The notes beneath the pieces are model-generated. The model had not been told where the DNA came from. It saw only the letters and a program-made list of their open reading frames with translations, and did no database searches. DNA of 64,000 bases from Pohlia nutans (Eukaryota > Streptophyta > Bryopsida > Bryales > Mniaceae), in the NCBI GenBank assembly GCA_022496805.1, contig CM040088.1, forward strand, positions 25,403,501 through 25,467,500, in the 5' to 3' direction. The position numbers and the translations under genes are program-made. Below, one piece after another: positions 11,856-24,900 of this stretch; within the stretch, counting starts at the first letter, position 1; every line of letters starts with the position of its first letter.

Positions 11856-12035
11856 GGAGTTGGTAACCTTGGCGTTGAGTAGATGGATGATTTCATGCAG
11901 ACGGGGTGGAGACCAGTTTTGGGCGATTCATATAAAAGATGGATTTTGGTGTACTTGCTTCTCCCAGATTGTGTGTGGTTGGTGGCTCGTCTTTTGAATG
12001 GAATGACTTTGAATCTGCAAGCGAGAAACCGCTGA

Positions 12036-14037
12036 CTGGTTCGTGATGACGCTGTACGGGATGCCACATTATGATGAATGCCCAGCCTGCAGGGAAGTGT
12101 GAAGACTCTTAGCGGGGAATTTACAGATATTTATTTATTATGGTGCACATTTAGCCGGCAGACTGACACTCTGACTTCAGTCGACGTGTAATGTTAGGAA
12201 CTGTGATTGAGACAAGGAAACGTACATCTCAAATTCTGTGCCATGTTCTTTTGGAATAGTTCCAGTAAGAAACTACCGTATTTTGTGGAATTTCGTGACA
12301 CATTTGGCTTGGGTTGACTGTCATGAATGCTCTGCCGTCTTCCAACTTCATTCCTGTGCACTTAGTGTATACTGGTACTGTTGTCATTCAGCCATTGGAT
12401 TTTACAGATGTGTAAGCAAGATGATTGGTGCAATTGCTTGAAGTGGTATGGTGCATTCTAGACTTATGATTGGACTTAGAATTGGACTTATGGAATGGAC
12501 TTATGATTGAGAATAATTTCGCAAGTTTCCATAATTATACTATAATTTGACGTAAATATTGCAATAGCTTACTCTTCTGAAGATTGTAATCAAATAAAAA
12601 AATAAGGTCTAATTTTCAGTAGATGTGGTATAACGTTCTTTTGTGCAGCATATTACATGACATGTGGTACTTGATGAAGTTTACCCTTAACCCCTAATGA
12701 CAGAGGGGCAAGGGCAAAACTTAGATGTGTTATAAAATGTTACTTTTGCAACTTTGATGAAGTTTACCCTTAACCCCTAATGACAGAGGGGCAAGGGCAA
12801 AACTTAGATGTGTTATAAAATGTTACTTTTGCAACTTTGATGAAGTTTGGCACGAAAGAGAAATTGAGAAGCCTGATATATAGTAATTATATGGACGGTC
12901 AAACTTTCAAAAATTGTTTTGGATACTCATTTAATGAATTTAAAAGCATTTACCATTTATTATTCACCAAAATTACAAATTTTATTTTTAGAATTTGAAA
13001 TTTGGTATGATTGGTTAAAATTAAACATTCCATTCTAAAATTAAATAGAGCAATTTTTTTCAAATCAGAAAACAACATTAGCTTTCTCAATTAGCAAATT
13101 TTATACCACTAAGACAATATTGAGGTCTTTGTCTTTGAAAATTTCTCCTGGGTGGAATTTAACTCGGATTGAGATGATTCAAATTGGGTTGGAAAGTAGA
13201 CTTGATTTCCTATTTGAAAATATTTTTATATTTTTATAAAAATATTATTTTCATCTTGGGCAGTTCGTAATAAACGGGCAGCGACAATAAAATGGTCATT
13301 TGATCACTTAGGAATTAAAGTGTAGATAGTTGAGCTATCCCCAACAATTTTTTTACTCACTATAGTAGGTTAGTGCTTGGAAACTTGAAAATAAATAGGG
13401 GATGTTTAAAACGTCTATGATGAGCAACTGGGAATGGACCATGGATCCTGCATTTGAGCTCAACCCTCTCACTCACCTATGGCATGTGGTCAGTTCTAAT
13501 TCTCTCACTGAGCATTTGTTCTTTGAATATGTGCGGCTTACAAAGATTGCTATAGTGCACCTCCTTGGTAGTGTAGAGGCTTCTCGTCCCTATCTTTCCT
13601 GAAGAATAAGTTCGAAAATTGTCTTAGCAACCACCACCCAAGGAACCTCAAATCGACCACTTATGATCCAATTGGGGCCTTTTACAAGTGAGTGGAATTG
13701 AAGCTTCTAGCGTGTAATTCAGGATGCTTTTTGTGTTAGAAAAAACACTACCTATATGTTATAAGAAAAGTGTGACTATCTATTCATATGAACTTTTCTA
13801 TATCTATATCTATATTTATATCTATATTTAAAATTTGATTTTAATTCATGAATCTTATATCAGTATCAACCAAGAATGGTTCTAATTTGAGTTTCAAGAA
13901 TTTCCAAGCAACTTACATGGGCAATTTAAGAGATTTCTGCCTTAATTTTGAAGCTCATTTGCAAGCAACCATTGTTTTGACTCGACTCAAGGCCCATGCA
14001 GTTTACATCACTACTTTCGTGAAAATTAATAACAATT
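12036..14037. other. Intergenic region 3' of eL18 copy 1
   Basis: About 400 bp just after eL18 is probably its 3' UTR and terminator region. The rest is A/T-rich with no supported gene. It holds an 83-bp tandem duplication (12671-12836) and a short TATATC-type simple repeat near 13797-13830. Confidence 0.5.
12671..12836 (+). repeat. 83-bp tandem duplication
   Basis: Two adjacent, essentially identical 83-bp copies both begin TTGATGAAGTTTACCCTTAA. A third start follows immediately but diverges after about 12 bp. The lack of divergence suggests a recent duplication. Confidence 0.9.
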
Positions 14038-14620
14038 GGGGGTGTCACACTTCTTTCATCTCATTCTCAATCTTCAGAGAATGTGTACGTGGCACTTTCT
14101 CCTTGAATTGTAGAGGACCCATTCTTTGAAAATTGAGAAGTTTCATTATGGGTTGTCACACCTCTTCCGAGAAGGTTGATTCTTTGGAGATTGAAAACCT
14201 TGGGAGTGAAACGTGGAGCCAATCGTGGCCAAATGTTCTCCATGAAGGTGTGACTCCCCTTCTCACTGTCTGAAGAATGAAAATAGACACGGCTTGTTAC
14301 TCTTCTGCACAACTTCTCAATCTTCACGCCCATTCTTCACCTCCAGAGGAGTTGAATGAAATTTCTCCATCTTTGAAGAATGGGTCTTTCATAATTCAAG
14401 GAGAAAGTACCACGTACGCATTCTCTGAAGATTGAGAATAGGAAGAAAGAGGTGTGACACTCCCTAGAATTCTTCTCCCTGAAGGTGAAGATTGAGAAGC
14501 TGTGCAGAAAATTAAGGAGCCATGTCCATTCTCATTCTTGACACTTGGAGAATCGAAGGAGAGTCACACGGCTTTACGGAGAATGGCCACGATTGGCTCC
14601 ACGTTTCTCTCTTGAACTTC
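14038..14620. mobile_element. Composite of GGGGTGTCACAC-type MITEs
   Basis: The left end is GGGGGTGTCACACTTCTTTC. An opposite-oriented end (GGGTTGTCACACCTCTTCC) lies inside at about 14150, and a right end (GAGGTGTGACACTCCCT) near 14450-14467. Internal blocks such as CAATCTTCAGAGAATG and GAATGGCCACGATTGGCTCC match the cleaner copy at 47089-47409. The mixed order indicates insertion of one copy into another, or a rearranged foldback. Confidence 0.6.
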
Positions 14621-15590
14621 TCATTGCAACAGAAAAACTCTTGCAAATCATTCATCTGTTGCAGCTTACAAACAATTGAAGGCAAATCTTGAATCTCACA
14701 ATTCAAGGCAAATTCATGAATGGTGCACTGGGTAATCTCCAAATCATGGAATGGACATGCTAGCAGTCCAACTACCCAGACAGACGTGATCCAAAAAACA
14801 GAAGCACACAAATGAAGTGGATGATTACAAACCTCTCACTGTGGATCCAAATACAATTACAATGACATGCCTGGACCACTTCAGTTGTGATTGAGGTTGC
14901 CAGCACCATGTAACCGTACCAATGCACTTGTCATGTCTCCATTATCTCCCTGAATGTGTATTATCCTACGTCATCGTCAGTTTAAACATTAATTAAATCA
15001 TTTTTTCTTTAAAAGTGCCACGTGTCATCTTGCGATTGGTTTAGGTTGACGTGGGCCTCTCAAACTCTGACATGGAAATTCAAATTCAACACCAGGCTGG
15101 TACAGCAGCTGTTCCACATGATCTGAAGTAAGAGGAAATTACATGCTGCTTGCAGATATGGACGTACTGAATTCTAGCTGATAAATTTATCATGAGGCAA
15201 GTGCAATGAGTGAACTTATCAGGTAGAGCAATGAGAACTTCATACAAACTAATATTGGAGGTTTACATCTGGAGTCCAATGAGGACTAAGTTAGACAATA
15301 TTATTTACGTCACTGTAGCGTATGTAGGAGTTTAAATTTTGGAAGATTTATATCTGAGTTGTGGAAAGATCTTTGGTGCAAGAATCAAGTTTGTTGAGAT
15401 AAAATTCTTATCACCGTGTATGAATTTTGTACGTAATTTCAAAGTAGGAGGTTGTACATGAATCACTAAATATTTATGGCTGTAAGAGTTTCTTATTTCA
15501 TTTCAAAAGAGAAGTTTGTAGACCACTAACTTTATTGAAAGGACAGTAAACAACTCCACATCCATTCAAAGATCAACATCCTACACCACT
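14621..15590. other. Upstream region of the beta-xylosidase gene
   Basis: No gene is recognised. A palindromic G-box CACGTG in the context GCCACGTGTC lies at 15019-15024, about 940 bp before the start codon. It matches the core of ABA- or light-responsive elements, but function is only inferred. Confidence 0.35.
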
Positions 15591-15850
15591 TGCAAAGATG
15601 AGTGCAACCAAGTGTATGAATAGATGAGTTGATGTTGGTAACAAGGGTTAGTATATGAGACAGCGTCAGGTTTATGTATCCTTGCAAAGATGAGTGCAAC
15701 CATGTGTATGAATAGATGAGTTGATGTTGGTAACAAGGGTTAGTATATGAGACAGCGTCAGGTTTATGTATCCTTGCAAAGATGAGTGCAACCAAGTGTA
15801 TGAATAGATGAGTTGATGTTGGTAACAAGGGTTAGTATATGAGACAACGT
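15591..15850 (+). repeat. 92-bp tandem repeat, ~2.8 copies
   Basis: Units beginning TGCAAAGATGAGTGCAACC start at 15591, 15683 and 15775 and differ by only one or two bases. The array ends about 110 bp before the beta-xylosidase ATG, so it lies in the proximal promoter or 5' UTR. The minus-strand frame through it (15532-15828) is a repeat artefact. Confidence 0.9.
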
Positions 15851-15960
15851 CTGTCAGGATCCTCTACTTTAGCTAGATGGAATGCAGGGCTTTCATCAGT
15901 AATTGAAACTGCTGATCGACCAGCAATCAATAGAGGAAGCGAGATTCGTTAATTGACAAG

Positions 15961-18900
15961 ATGAGTATCCGAAGTCTAGCCTGGCTTCAAATTTTGGTGC
16001 TGTTTAAAGTCATGATAGATTCCGGTGCTACGGTCGCTTCCGAGGTGGATTACGCATGCGATTTGAGGAACCCAGAGTTGAGCTCGTTTCCATTTTGTGA
16101 CACCCGTCTTTCAGACAGGGAGCGTGTGGAAGATCTCGTATCCAGGTTGACGCTGGAAGAGAAGCTGCAGGAGCTCGTCAATAAGGCCGCCAATATTTCC
16201 CGATTGGGTGTGCCCAGTTACCAATGGTGGAACGAAGCTTTGCACGGCGTCGGCATTAGCCCCGGCGTGGATTTCAATGGCAGCAACATCCGTCACGCCA
16301 CCAGCTTTCCTACATCCATCTTGACATCAGCTTCATTCAACACCACACTCTGGAACCTCATTGGCCAGGTACTATTTAAATAATACACCCATCCAGTGAT
16401 TTTTTTTGGGTCAGGAGATAGTAAGTTTAGCATTTTTGCTACTTTTCCATGGCTTGAAGAGCAATCCAGGCTCAAGTGATTGTCGCCATATTTTGCTACA
16501 CCAACATATGTAAGTACAACTTTGTACTTGAGTATGTATAGTATTTTAGTATTTTAGTACAATGACGTACTTATACGAGCAAATACACAGTGGTCATACA
16601 CATGAAGGCCAATGGATGTTTAGGGATTAAATTGGATGACCAGTTTGAGCTAAGTTGGGTGTGATTAGAACAAAACATGATTTATACTTAAGGTATGTGA
16701 ATTCAAAATTGCCCCTTGAAATGAATGCACTCTATGTTTTAGAGGGTGATTTTGGGTCCACAAACCTAAGTGTGTTCCAAATTGGTGATTCTTAAATCAT
16801 GAATTCATAATTTCAATGAGATTTTATAATCTATAAGTAGCACGTGGCTATTCAAAAGAGAAGTTGGATTATAAGCTATAACTATTCCCTTTCATTCATG
16901 TGCTATTTTATCACTCAATTCCTCAAAATCTTCTTTCTTCAGATCACAGACCTAAGATAACATTCAGTAGCATGCACTATTTGTGCCTTGGCTCTACAGT
17001 AGATGGTGTGGAATATTCCACACCCAACAGTATTTCATCAGTAGCTAAGTGGACAGGTGGAGGCTCAAGGTGATGAGCAGAGTGCATGAAAGAAAGGCAA
17101 TGGGCATGAAGGCTACTGAATGTTGTGAAGATGGTAGTGTCTCCAATTTGGAGACCTCTTATGGAAAAAGTACCGATCCTTCACCACCATTGAACATGTA
17201 CTATTTTCCATAGCCATGCTCCAAATTTGAATTACCTAGTATATACACTATTCTTTGTGGTTGTAGCTTGCATAAGGTTCTTTAGTGGAATCCATCCTTT
17301 TCAACAATAGCACTGTAGACGCTTCAATAGTGTCTCACTACCCAATTTCTTTAGCTAAAAATGATGTGGGCTTGCTATGATCAATTCACGGATATGCTAC
17401 AATGATTCAGGAATAGTGACTAGATTATGAGGTGTTGCAGGGAAGAGCTTAAGAACCTCATGTTGTCAAGTGCCTTTGTTAATGAGAAGAGCCCTAATAA
17501 TTTGGATGTGTTGACAATAGTGTCTATATATATGTTATTCCTATAGCTTAATCGTTTTCAGACTATCATCATATTAGTTAAAATGGAAAAATGTTGAGAG
17601 ATTTAGACACTTTTCCAAGCACTCATCTAGAACCTCATATGTACACGAGTCCTAATTTTTAGAGCTATGTGCATTTGAATGTCACAATTTTGGCACTTTG
17701 AATCACACCAATTTAACCCCTCAAGGACCAAAGACTCATGGTTTCAAAATGACAAATTCAATCAATCATATTGTGGAAAATATAATTGTGATTGGACCAA
17801 ATTTTATATCACTGGGATCAGTGAAAAACATTGCATGTGTTTGTCCAAAACCATCTAAATTTGGACAAAAGGACGTTCACATAGGACCTACTCAAAACTG
17901 CTAAAAATAACATGAGGCCCATTTTGGGCTTCTTGGTCCTTTAGGGGCTAACCATGACTGTGCTTTGCAGGTGGTGTCGACAGAGGCACGGGCAATGTAC
18001 AATGAAGGGAGGGCAAATCTGACGTACTGGGCTCCCAACATCAACATTGTTCGGGACCCACGGTGGGGAAGGGCGATGGAAACATCCGGCGAAGATCCGT
18101 TCGTCACCGGTGTGTATGCCGTTTTCTTCGTCCGAGGCATGCAGGAAGGAGTTGCAGCCGTAGGCGACCCTGGGGTTAATAACATTCCAGGACAAGGGCC
18201 TCACCGGCTGAAGGTGTCTGCGTGTTGTAAGCACTACATTGCATACGACTTGGAAAATTGGGAGGGCATTGACAGGCACCACCATGACGCAGTGGTAAGG
18301 TAACCACACCTAATTGCGACACTTTAACCCCAAAAGGACCAAGGATTCACAATTTTAAAATAAAAAATTCAATTGATCATGTTGTGAAAAATATAATTCA
18401 GATGGGACCAAATTTCATATCACCAGAACTAGTGAAGATCATTGCATGTGCTGGTAAAAAATAAAATAAAAAAATAAACAAGAGAAAGTCCAAATAAGAC
18501 CACTCAAAACTATTTAAAAAAACATGGAGCCCAATTTGGGGTTAACTCCTCAAGCACCAAGAAGCCCAAATTAGGATCATACTTTTTTTAGCAGTTTTGA
18601 GTAGGTCCAAAGTGGACTTCTTTTTGTTCAAATTTATTTGTTGTTTGACCAATACTTGCAATGTTCTTCACTGATTCCGGTGATATAAAATTTGGTCTCA
18701 TCTGAATTATATTTTCACAATATGATCAATTGAATTTATCATTTTAAAACCATGAATCCCTTTGTCCTTCAAGGGTTGAGCAATGGACATAGTTTTGTTA
18801 CTAAAATGGTCAAGTTTTTAACCCTTAAAAGATTCTTTTTGCCTCCTAATTTGAAGGTTAACAAAAATCCATTATAAGATATAACTTGGAAGAATAATTT

Positions 18901-21900
18901 GAACTTGATGTCAAAACAATGGTTGTAGATAAATTGTGAATTTTAGGTTATATTTGTATGGTTAGGTTTATGGTTTATGTTTTTGAAATTCATTTGAAAT
19001 GCAACACTGCATGTGGTGGTTTTTTAGAATTTTATGTTGCTTAAATATTTGAAATGAATGTTACAAAGTCAATTTTGAAAGAAAAAGAATTACAAATTTT
19101 GGTGAAGCATAGTTCCAATATTTTCATTATAAAAATTCACAAAAAAATAGTCTTGGAAATTCAAATTGACCAAATGATCAATAATTAATTGATTCTTTTT
19201 AGAAAATTATGGATAGATGAAAAACTTGATTTTTCATGTTAAAAATCAAAATTGAATTTGTACATCCTCTAAATTTTGGATGGTGGCGATATAAGGGATT
19301 AAATACTCCTATTAGCATATCAAAGTGGATTCTAAGCTATTAATCATTGTGAGGTTTGTTAATCATAATGGCAACTTGGTTTAAAGGCGTTTATTGTGAC
19401 ATCAATATATCTTGTCATGAAGAGCATGTATAAGTGTTGTCATCATGTGGGTGCACTCTTTTATGTGTGAGGAATCACGTGAGTGCACAAGTGGGAGATT
19501 AATTTGAACACTATTGTACTATATATACATACAAGAAGCATATTTAGGGCTGAAAATTGGATTGTATATTTACATTAGACATATATACATGAACAAATAT
19601 AAGAATATTCTAATGTATAGAAGGGGTATTTTAAAGGGGATCATGAATGCATGTGATGCCAAGGTTTAATAAAGGGTGCACCCTGGGTTGTCATAAACTC
19701 AGTTTCATCCAAAATATTCTGTAAAAGGGTGGATACAGGCATAGGGTGAGCATGCTCTTAGATGACAACATGTCAATTATCATGCAGGTCACACTTCAGG
19801 ACTTAGAGGACAGCTACAATCCCCCGTTTCAAAGCTGCATCGAAGAGGGCAGAGCAAGCAGCGTCATGTGTTCGTACAACCGCGTGAATGGCATTCCTTC
19901 CTGTGCAAGTTCTGAGCTTCTCACCACTATCATCAGACAGCGGTGGAATTTGGATGGGTAGTACTTTAACCCCGCCATAGTGCCATACTAGAAGAAAATC
20001 ACCTCTCATATGAATGTAATTAAGCCAATTTTTAACCCCTAAACGTCCCAGCGTCCAGTTTCTGGACGACGAACGGATTCCAGATCACACCACACCCACA
20101 TTATTTCATGGATGAAATTCATTTAATTTTAAAAAAATACTTTATGAAGTTGTTGTCCTATCTAATGGTTGGATTTGGTGTTACTAGGGTACATTTTTTT
20201 TTTAGATTACAAATGTGGAAGTATGTCAAGCAGTTGACCAAGCCAAAATTGCATTGACTTTAGTTCAAAAGTGGACTTGCTAAAATGAGGCCATAAATTG
20301 AAGTAACACAAAATTTTCAAAAAATCACCATTTCAAGAGTATCTCATTTTAATTCCATTCCAACAAATTTTACTCAAAAATTATCAATATTTTGTTTGTA
20401 ATCAAATTTAGAAGGAATTTTTAATTATAACTTTGAAATTTCATAATAAAATATCAGTGATGACATTGGTGAATCTAACCGTAGGGATGGAATCTAAAAT
20501 TCAATATCTACAACTTTCATTTGTATAACAATTCTGAAATATTCTTCTGAATAGTAATTTATAATGATTTTTCTCAAACTGTCAATTTTGGGGACACCCT
20601 GGGACGTTTAGGGGTTAATGAAGTGCAAAGCAAAAAAAATTAATGCAAATTTTAAGAAAAAAACACCAAAGGCAAATCACTTGTTATATGGAAAGCCATT
20701 TAGGGCTGATTTCAAGGCAAATGGTTGTGTAAGCCCCTACTCAATGGCTTAACCACTTACAATAATGCTAGTAGAAACTAAGTATGTACCTAGAAATGTT
20801 CATCTCACAAGTAGGAGCAGGTGTCTAAAACAACACTATAAGAACGGCATTATTTTTGAACATATTAAAATAGTGCGCCATCTTGATCCTAGTGGCCAAG
20901 TTGGTAGCACTTCCCCCAATAGACTCTTCATTCACGGTGGCCCTTCAAGCGAGAGTTCCTCTCTCTCTATTAGAATAGCATTCTAATGTGTTACTACAAT
21001 GACATTGTCAAAATGACATCCCAATGTCATTTGGAGTGTTGTTCTAATTTGCTCTCCTCACCTACAGTAAGTCCATCTAAATATTCTTGTTCTCACAAAA
21101 TTTCAATTGAGTTTGCGATTGCCATAGACTAGGGTTTAATCAATACTGTTTTGAAATACAATGATCTTAACACATAGAAAGATTGGAAAACTTGAAAAAT
21201 GTTCAAATTAGTATTGAATTAGAAACCCGAGAACATTGATCCAGTATGAATGAGCAGGTACATTGTGTCAGATTGTGGAGCTGTGTTGAGCATGTATAGA
21301 GACATGGGCTATGCACCCACTCCAGAGGATGCCGTTGCAGATGCTCTCAATGCAGGTGAGAGCAGTGATTTCTTTGTTGCTAATTTAAGCCAAATTGCTA
21401 CGTAAGATTTCGGCTGGCTAATTGATACATAGGATTTTTGAAAAAGACGAAGGAATAGAGTTGTCCTTAAAGTCACCTTGTGTTTGAATAAGATACCACG
21501 TGTTTTGCTTTAATTTACTTTTATTTGTTCACTCCAAATAGTTATAAGGTATGGAAGAGCTTGGCGGTCCATTAGTAGAAAAGGTAGCGCTTCCCAGGGA
21601 GATGCCCAGGCAAAATCATTATGCATGCGTGGAATTGGGCACTACTTGCATGGGCATCTCCCTCGACAATGCCACCTTTTCTACTAGTGGTTTCTCATTA
21701 TTAAATGTGTAAGAGCTCAGTGGTCTCTAAACTCAAGGAAAACTAGTTTGGCCGTTTTTCTTGATGGCTAAGCTAGTTTTCCGTGAGTTTGAAGACCACC
21801 AGGCTCTTACACACTTAAATAATGAGAGACCACTAAGCTCATCCATACCTTATAACATTTGGAGTGAACAAATAAGAATATATTAAAGAAATAGACATGG

Positions 21901-24900
21901 TATCTTATTCAAACACAAGGTGGCTTTAAGGGTAACTCTAACAATAGCCAGATTTCCTACATGGAGTCAAGATGTGTAGCCTCTTTAAACCTAGGTATCA
22001 CCTAGGTATTGCCTAAGTAGCACCTAGGTAGCACATGTGTATTACCTTGATATTACCTATATATTAGGGCGATTGCAAGCTAAGGTGGACCAAAGTAGGC
22101 AAGCCTCCATTGTCCATAGTGTCCATTTGTAACCAGTAAAGTGACAATGCTTACCTGGCGATGCTTACCTAGCGAGGGAAACACGGCTCGGCATCCAAAA
22201 ATCCGAATTAAAATCTAGACAACCCTAGATAAGGACTTCTTAAAAAAATGTAGTGAAGGTTGTCTCATGAAAAAATAAAAAATAGAGGGTCAAAAGTTAC
22301 ACCAAAAATAGTTCAGATTTCTGAGGACTCAAAAGTCCGTATTAGCACATATAAGTGTGTGTTCATTGAATTTTTTGAGAGGAAACTATTCTAATAACTT
22401 ATCTCTATTTAAAATTGTAATCAATATTGGGGTTTACCTTCTCTACTATATAAGACATGAGTCCATACCCTCTATAGCTGAGGACTGGGACAGTCCATAT
22501 GAAGAGATTCAAAAGTCCCCCCCCTTTGAGAATACAATAATTTTTTCAAATAAAACTCTACAACATGATAGTATACCAAGTCTTCAACATATATACAAGT
22601 CCCTTTCATTTAAACAACATCTCCAAACAAATTGTGGTCCCTACAAACTTCTAAAGCCTGAAATCTATGGACTGTAACAGTCCATAATGGTCCACCTTAG
22701 CTTGCAATCGCCCATTAATATGAAAAGAGCATTCGAGCAGCTTGGATTGCTCTTCGAGTCATGGAACTCATTGCCAGAATCTTACAATAGGCTACATTCC
22801 AAAAATCTATGACCAATTCTTGTGCATCATTGGCCAAAACCAATACGCATTTATGTACTGGAGTAGGCCGTCAGGATCGGCATCTCATGTTGAACAATAA
22901 CTAATTATGTTGCTGAAATAAATGCCAAATATCGTGATTCTCTGTTTCACCATACGAAATAGATTTTTTTGAAAAAAATTCCTAAAGATTTGGGCTTCTC
23001 TTCTTATAATCATTTTTTGCTGACCCCAACAGCCAAGTTACCAAGTGCAGTGTACCAATGTTATTTTTTTTTAAAATTTATTTTCTCTTTCTAATTAAAT
23101 TCATCTAGATTCTTTTTAAGATCCTCCCTTAAATATACCATAGATGAAGAGTTGGGAGCTCATTATTCCGAGAACATAATAAGAAAATATCATTACTTGA
23201 TTCAGATTATAATATTTTATTTTTCAAACATCTAAAAATTAGCATAGGCCACACTACACCTACATTATCACAATTACTACGAGCTATCTCAATTACTTCG
23301 ACAGTGGCTTTCTTCTAATTCCACAATTAGTCCAAGTTTTTGATATTAGTTCGAGTCTGACTAAATAAGATAATTGGGTGCATTCACAATCAAACAACCC
23401 AAGGGCGCCCAAATCTAAATACTTTTGATGAGTGCTTAGGAAATTATATCTTCAATTTATGTAGATATTAGAAAAAACAAAAGAAATTTAAAGTCCTTAA
23501 TAAGCACATTTAATCCTTATTAACGACTGGTTACAACCATATTTTAGTCATTTTGGAGTATCAATAATTTCTCAAACATCGTCAAAAACTAATATATGGT
23601 AGAATGACATATAAGATATGTAGTTACTAATTTAAATTGCATTATCGATTCAAATGATACAAAATTTGCTTAATAATTCATAAAAATAATCACTGGTTAC
23701 GATGTTCGTGGGTCATGTTACTGTGAATGTAGCGTAATACATGTGATGTATGGATGTGACCAGGTATGGACGTGGAGTGTGGATCCTACTCGGCATCACA
23801 TGGGCTAGAAGCAGTAAAGCAAGGAAAACTGAATGTAACAACAATAGAGAACTCTCTCGTGAACCAGTTTCTGGTGCGAATGCGCCTGGGCTTGTTTGAC
23901 GGGGACCCCAAAACTCAACAGTATGGGAACCTGGGGCCCTCGGATGTGTGCACCAAGGCGAACCAAGAGCTCGCTTTGGAGGCCGCACGACAAGGTATTG
24001 TCCTGCTCAAGAATAAAGGCCTGAGGCTGCCTCTGCATGCGTCGCCTAACCTCACCCTTGCAGTTGTTGGGCCTCATGCAACTTCTACCCTTGATTTACT
24101 TGGAAACTATCATGGTTAGTTCATGTTTTTCCAACTTTTCAATTTCCTAAGTCGCTACACTAAATAGGGGTATTAAAGGACCCATACTAATTTATCCACA
24201 TTTCACACTATATAAATATTTATCTTAGATTAGTGACAATTTTTTTTAATTTTCTACTATAGAAGTACACCACATTGGGCCAAGTAATCTATCTACAAGT
24301 TACTGACTAATCTAATCTATGTAGAAGTTTACCACAAGGTAATTTTATAGGGTAAGTCCCCCTAATTTTTCAGTCCCTTTAATACCCCTAGTCAGTGTAG
24401 AAGAAAACCACCCCTCATATTTTTAAAGCAATTTAAGCCAATTTTTAACAACCCTACTGTCAAACTTTTAAAGCAAGTTTTATGAGTAACTTAAAAGGTA
24501 AATCATCCCTTGTATAAGACAGTTTCTGTTAATTTGAAGACAAAAAGGAGGTTTAAGGGAAAGAATTTGGAATTTGCATATAAACAAAAGTTGTGAAAGA
24601 TTAGTCAACAATGTTTTTAGTTAAATTATAAGATCTTCCCATAAATCATAAGAACGATTCTTTAACTAAAAGCTCCTGAAATAATCTAATTTTAACTAAG
24701 AAGTGTGTTGATTGAGGATTGTTTACATGTACACAAACCGATTCTTTAGTAGATAGATAGATAGAAACTCCGGTCCTCTTTCGAGGGCCGGCGTGAATAA
24801 AGTGTCCGTTCGTAATGTCAATGACACAGTGCCCACAGGACAAAGGACCATTGGAACAAAACTACTCTTCCCTCTCGGGAATGGATTTCTTTAGTACTAT

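Noticed and set aside
10907..12067. Long antisense frames (216 and 164 codons) across eL18 copy 1
   Set aside because: They are shadows of conserved coding exons and are repeated antisense to copy 2 for the same reason.
22357..22677. 106-codon frame inside BXL intron 4
   Set aside because: It lies inside a MITE, has no domain and would be intronic.
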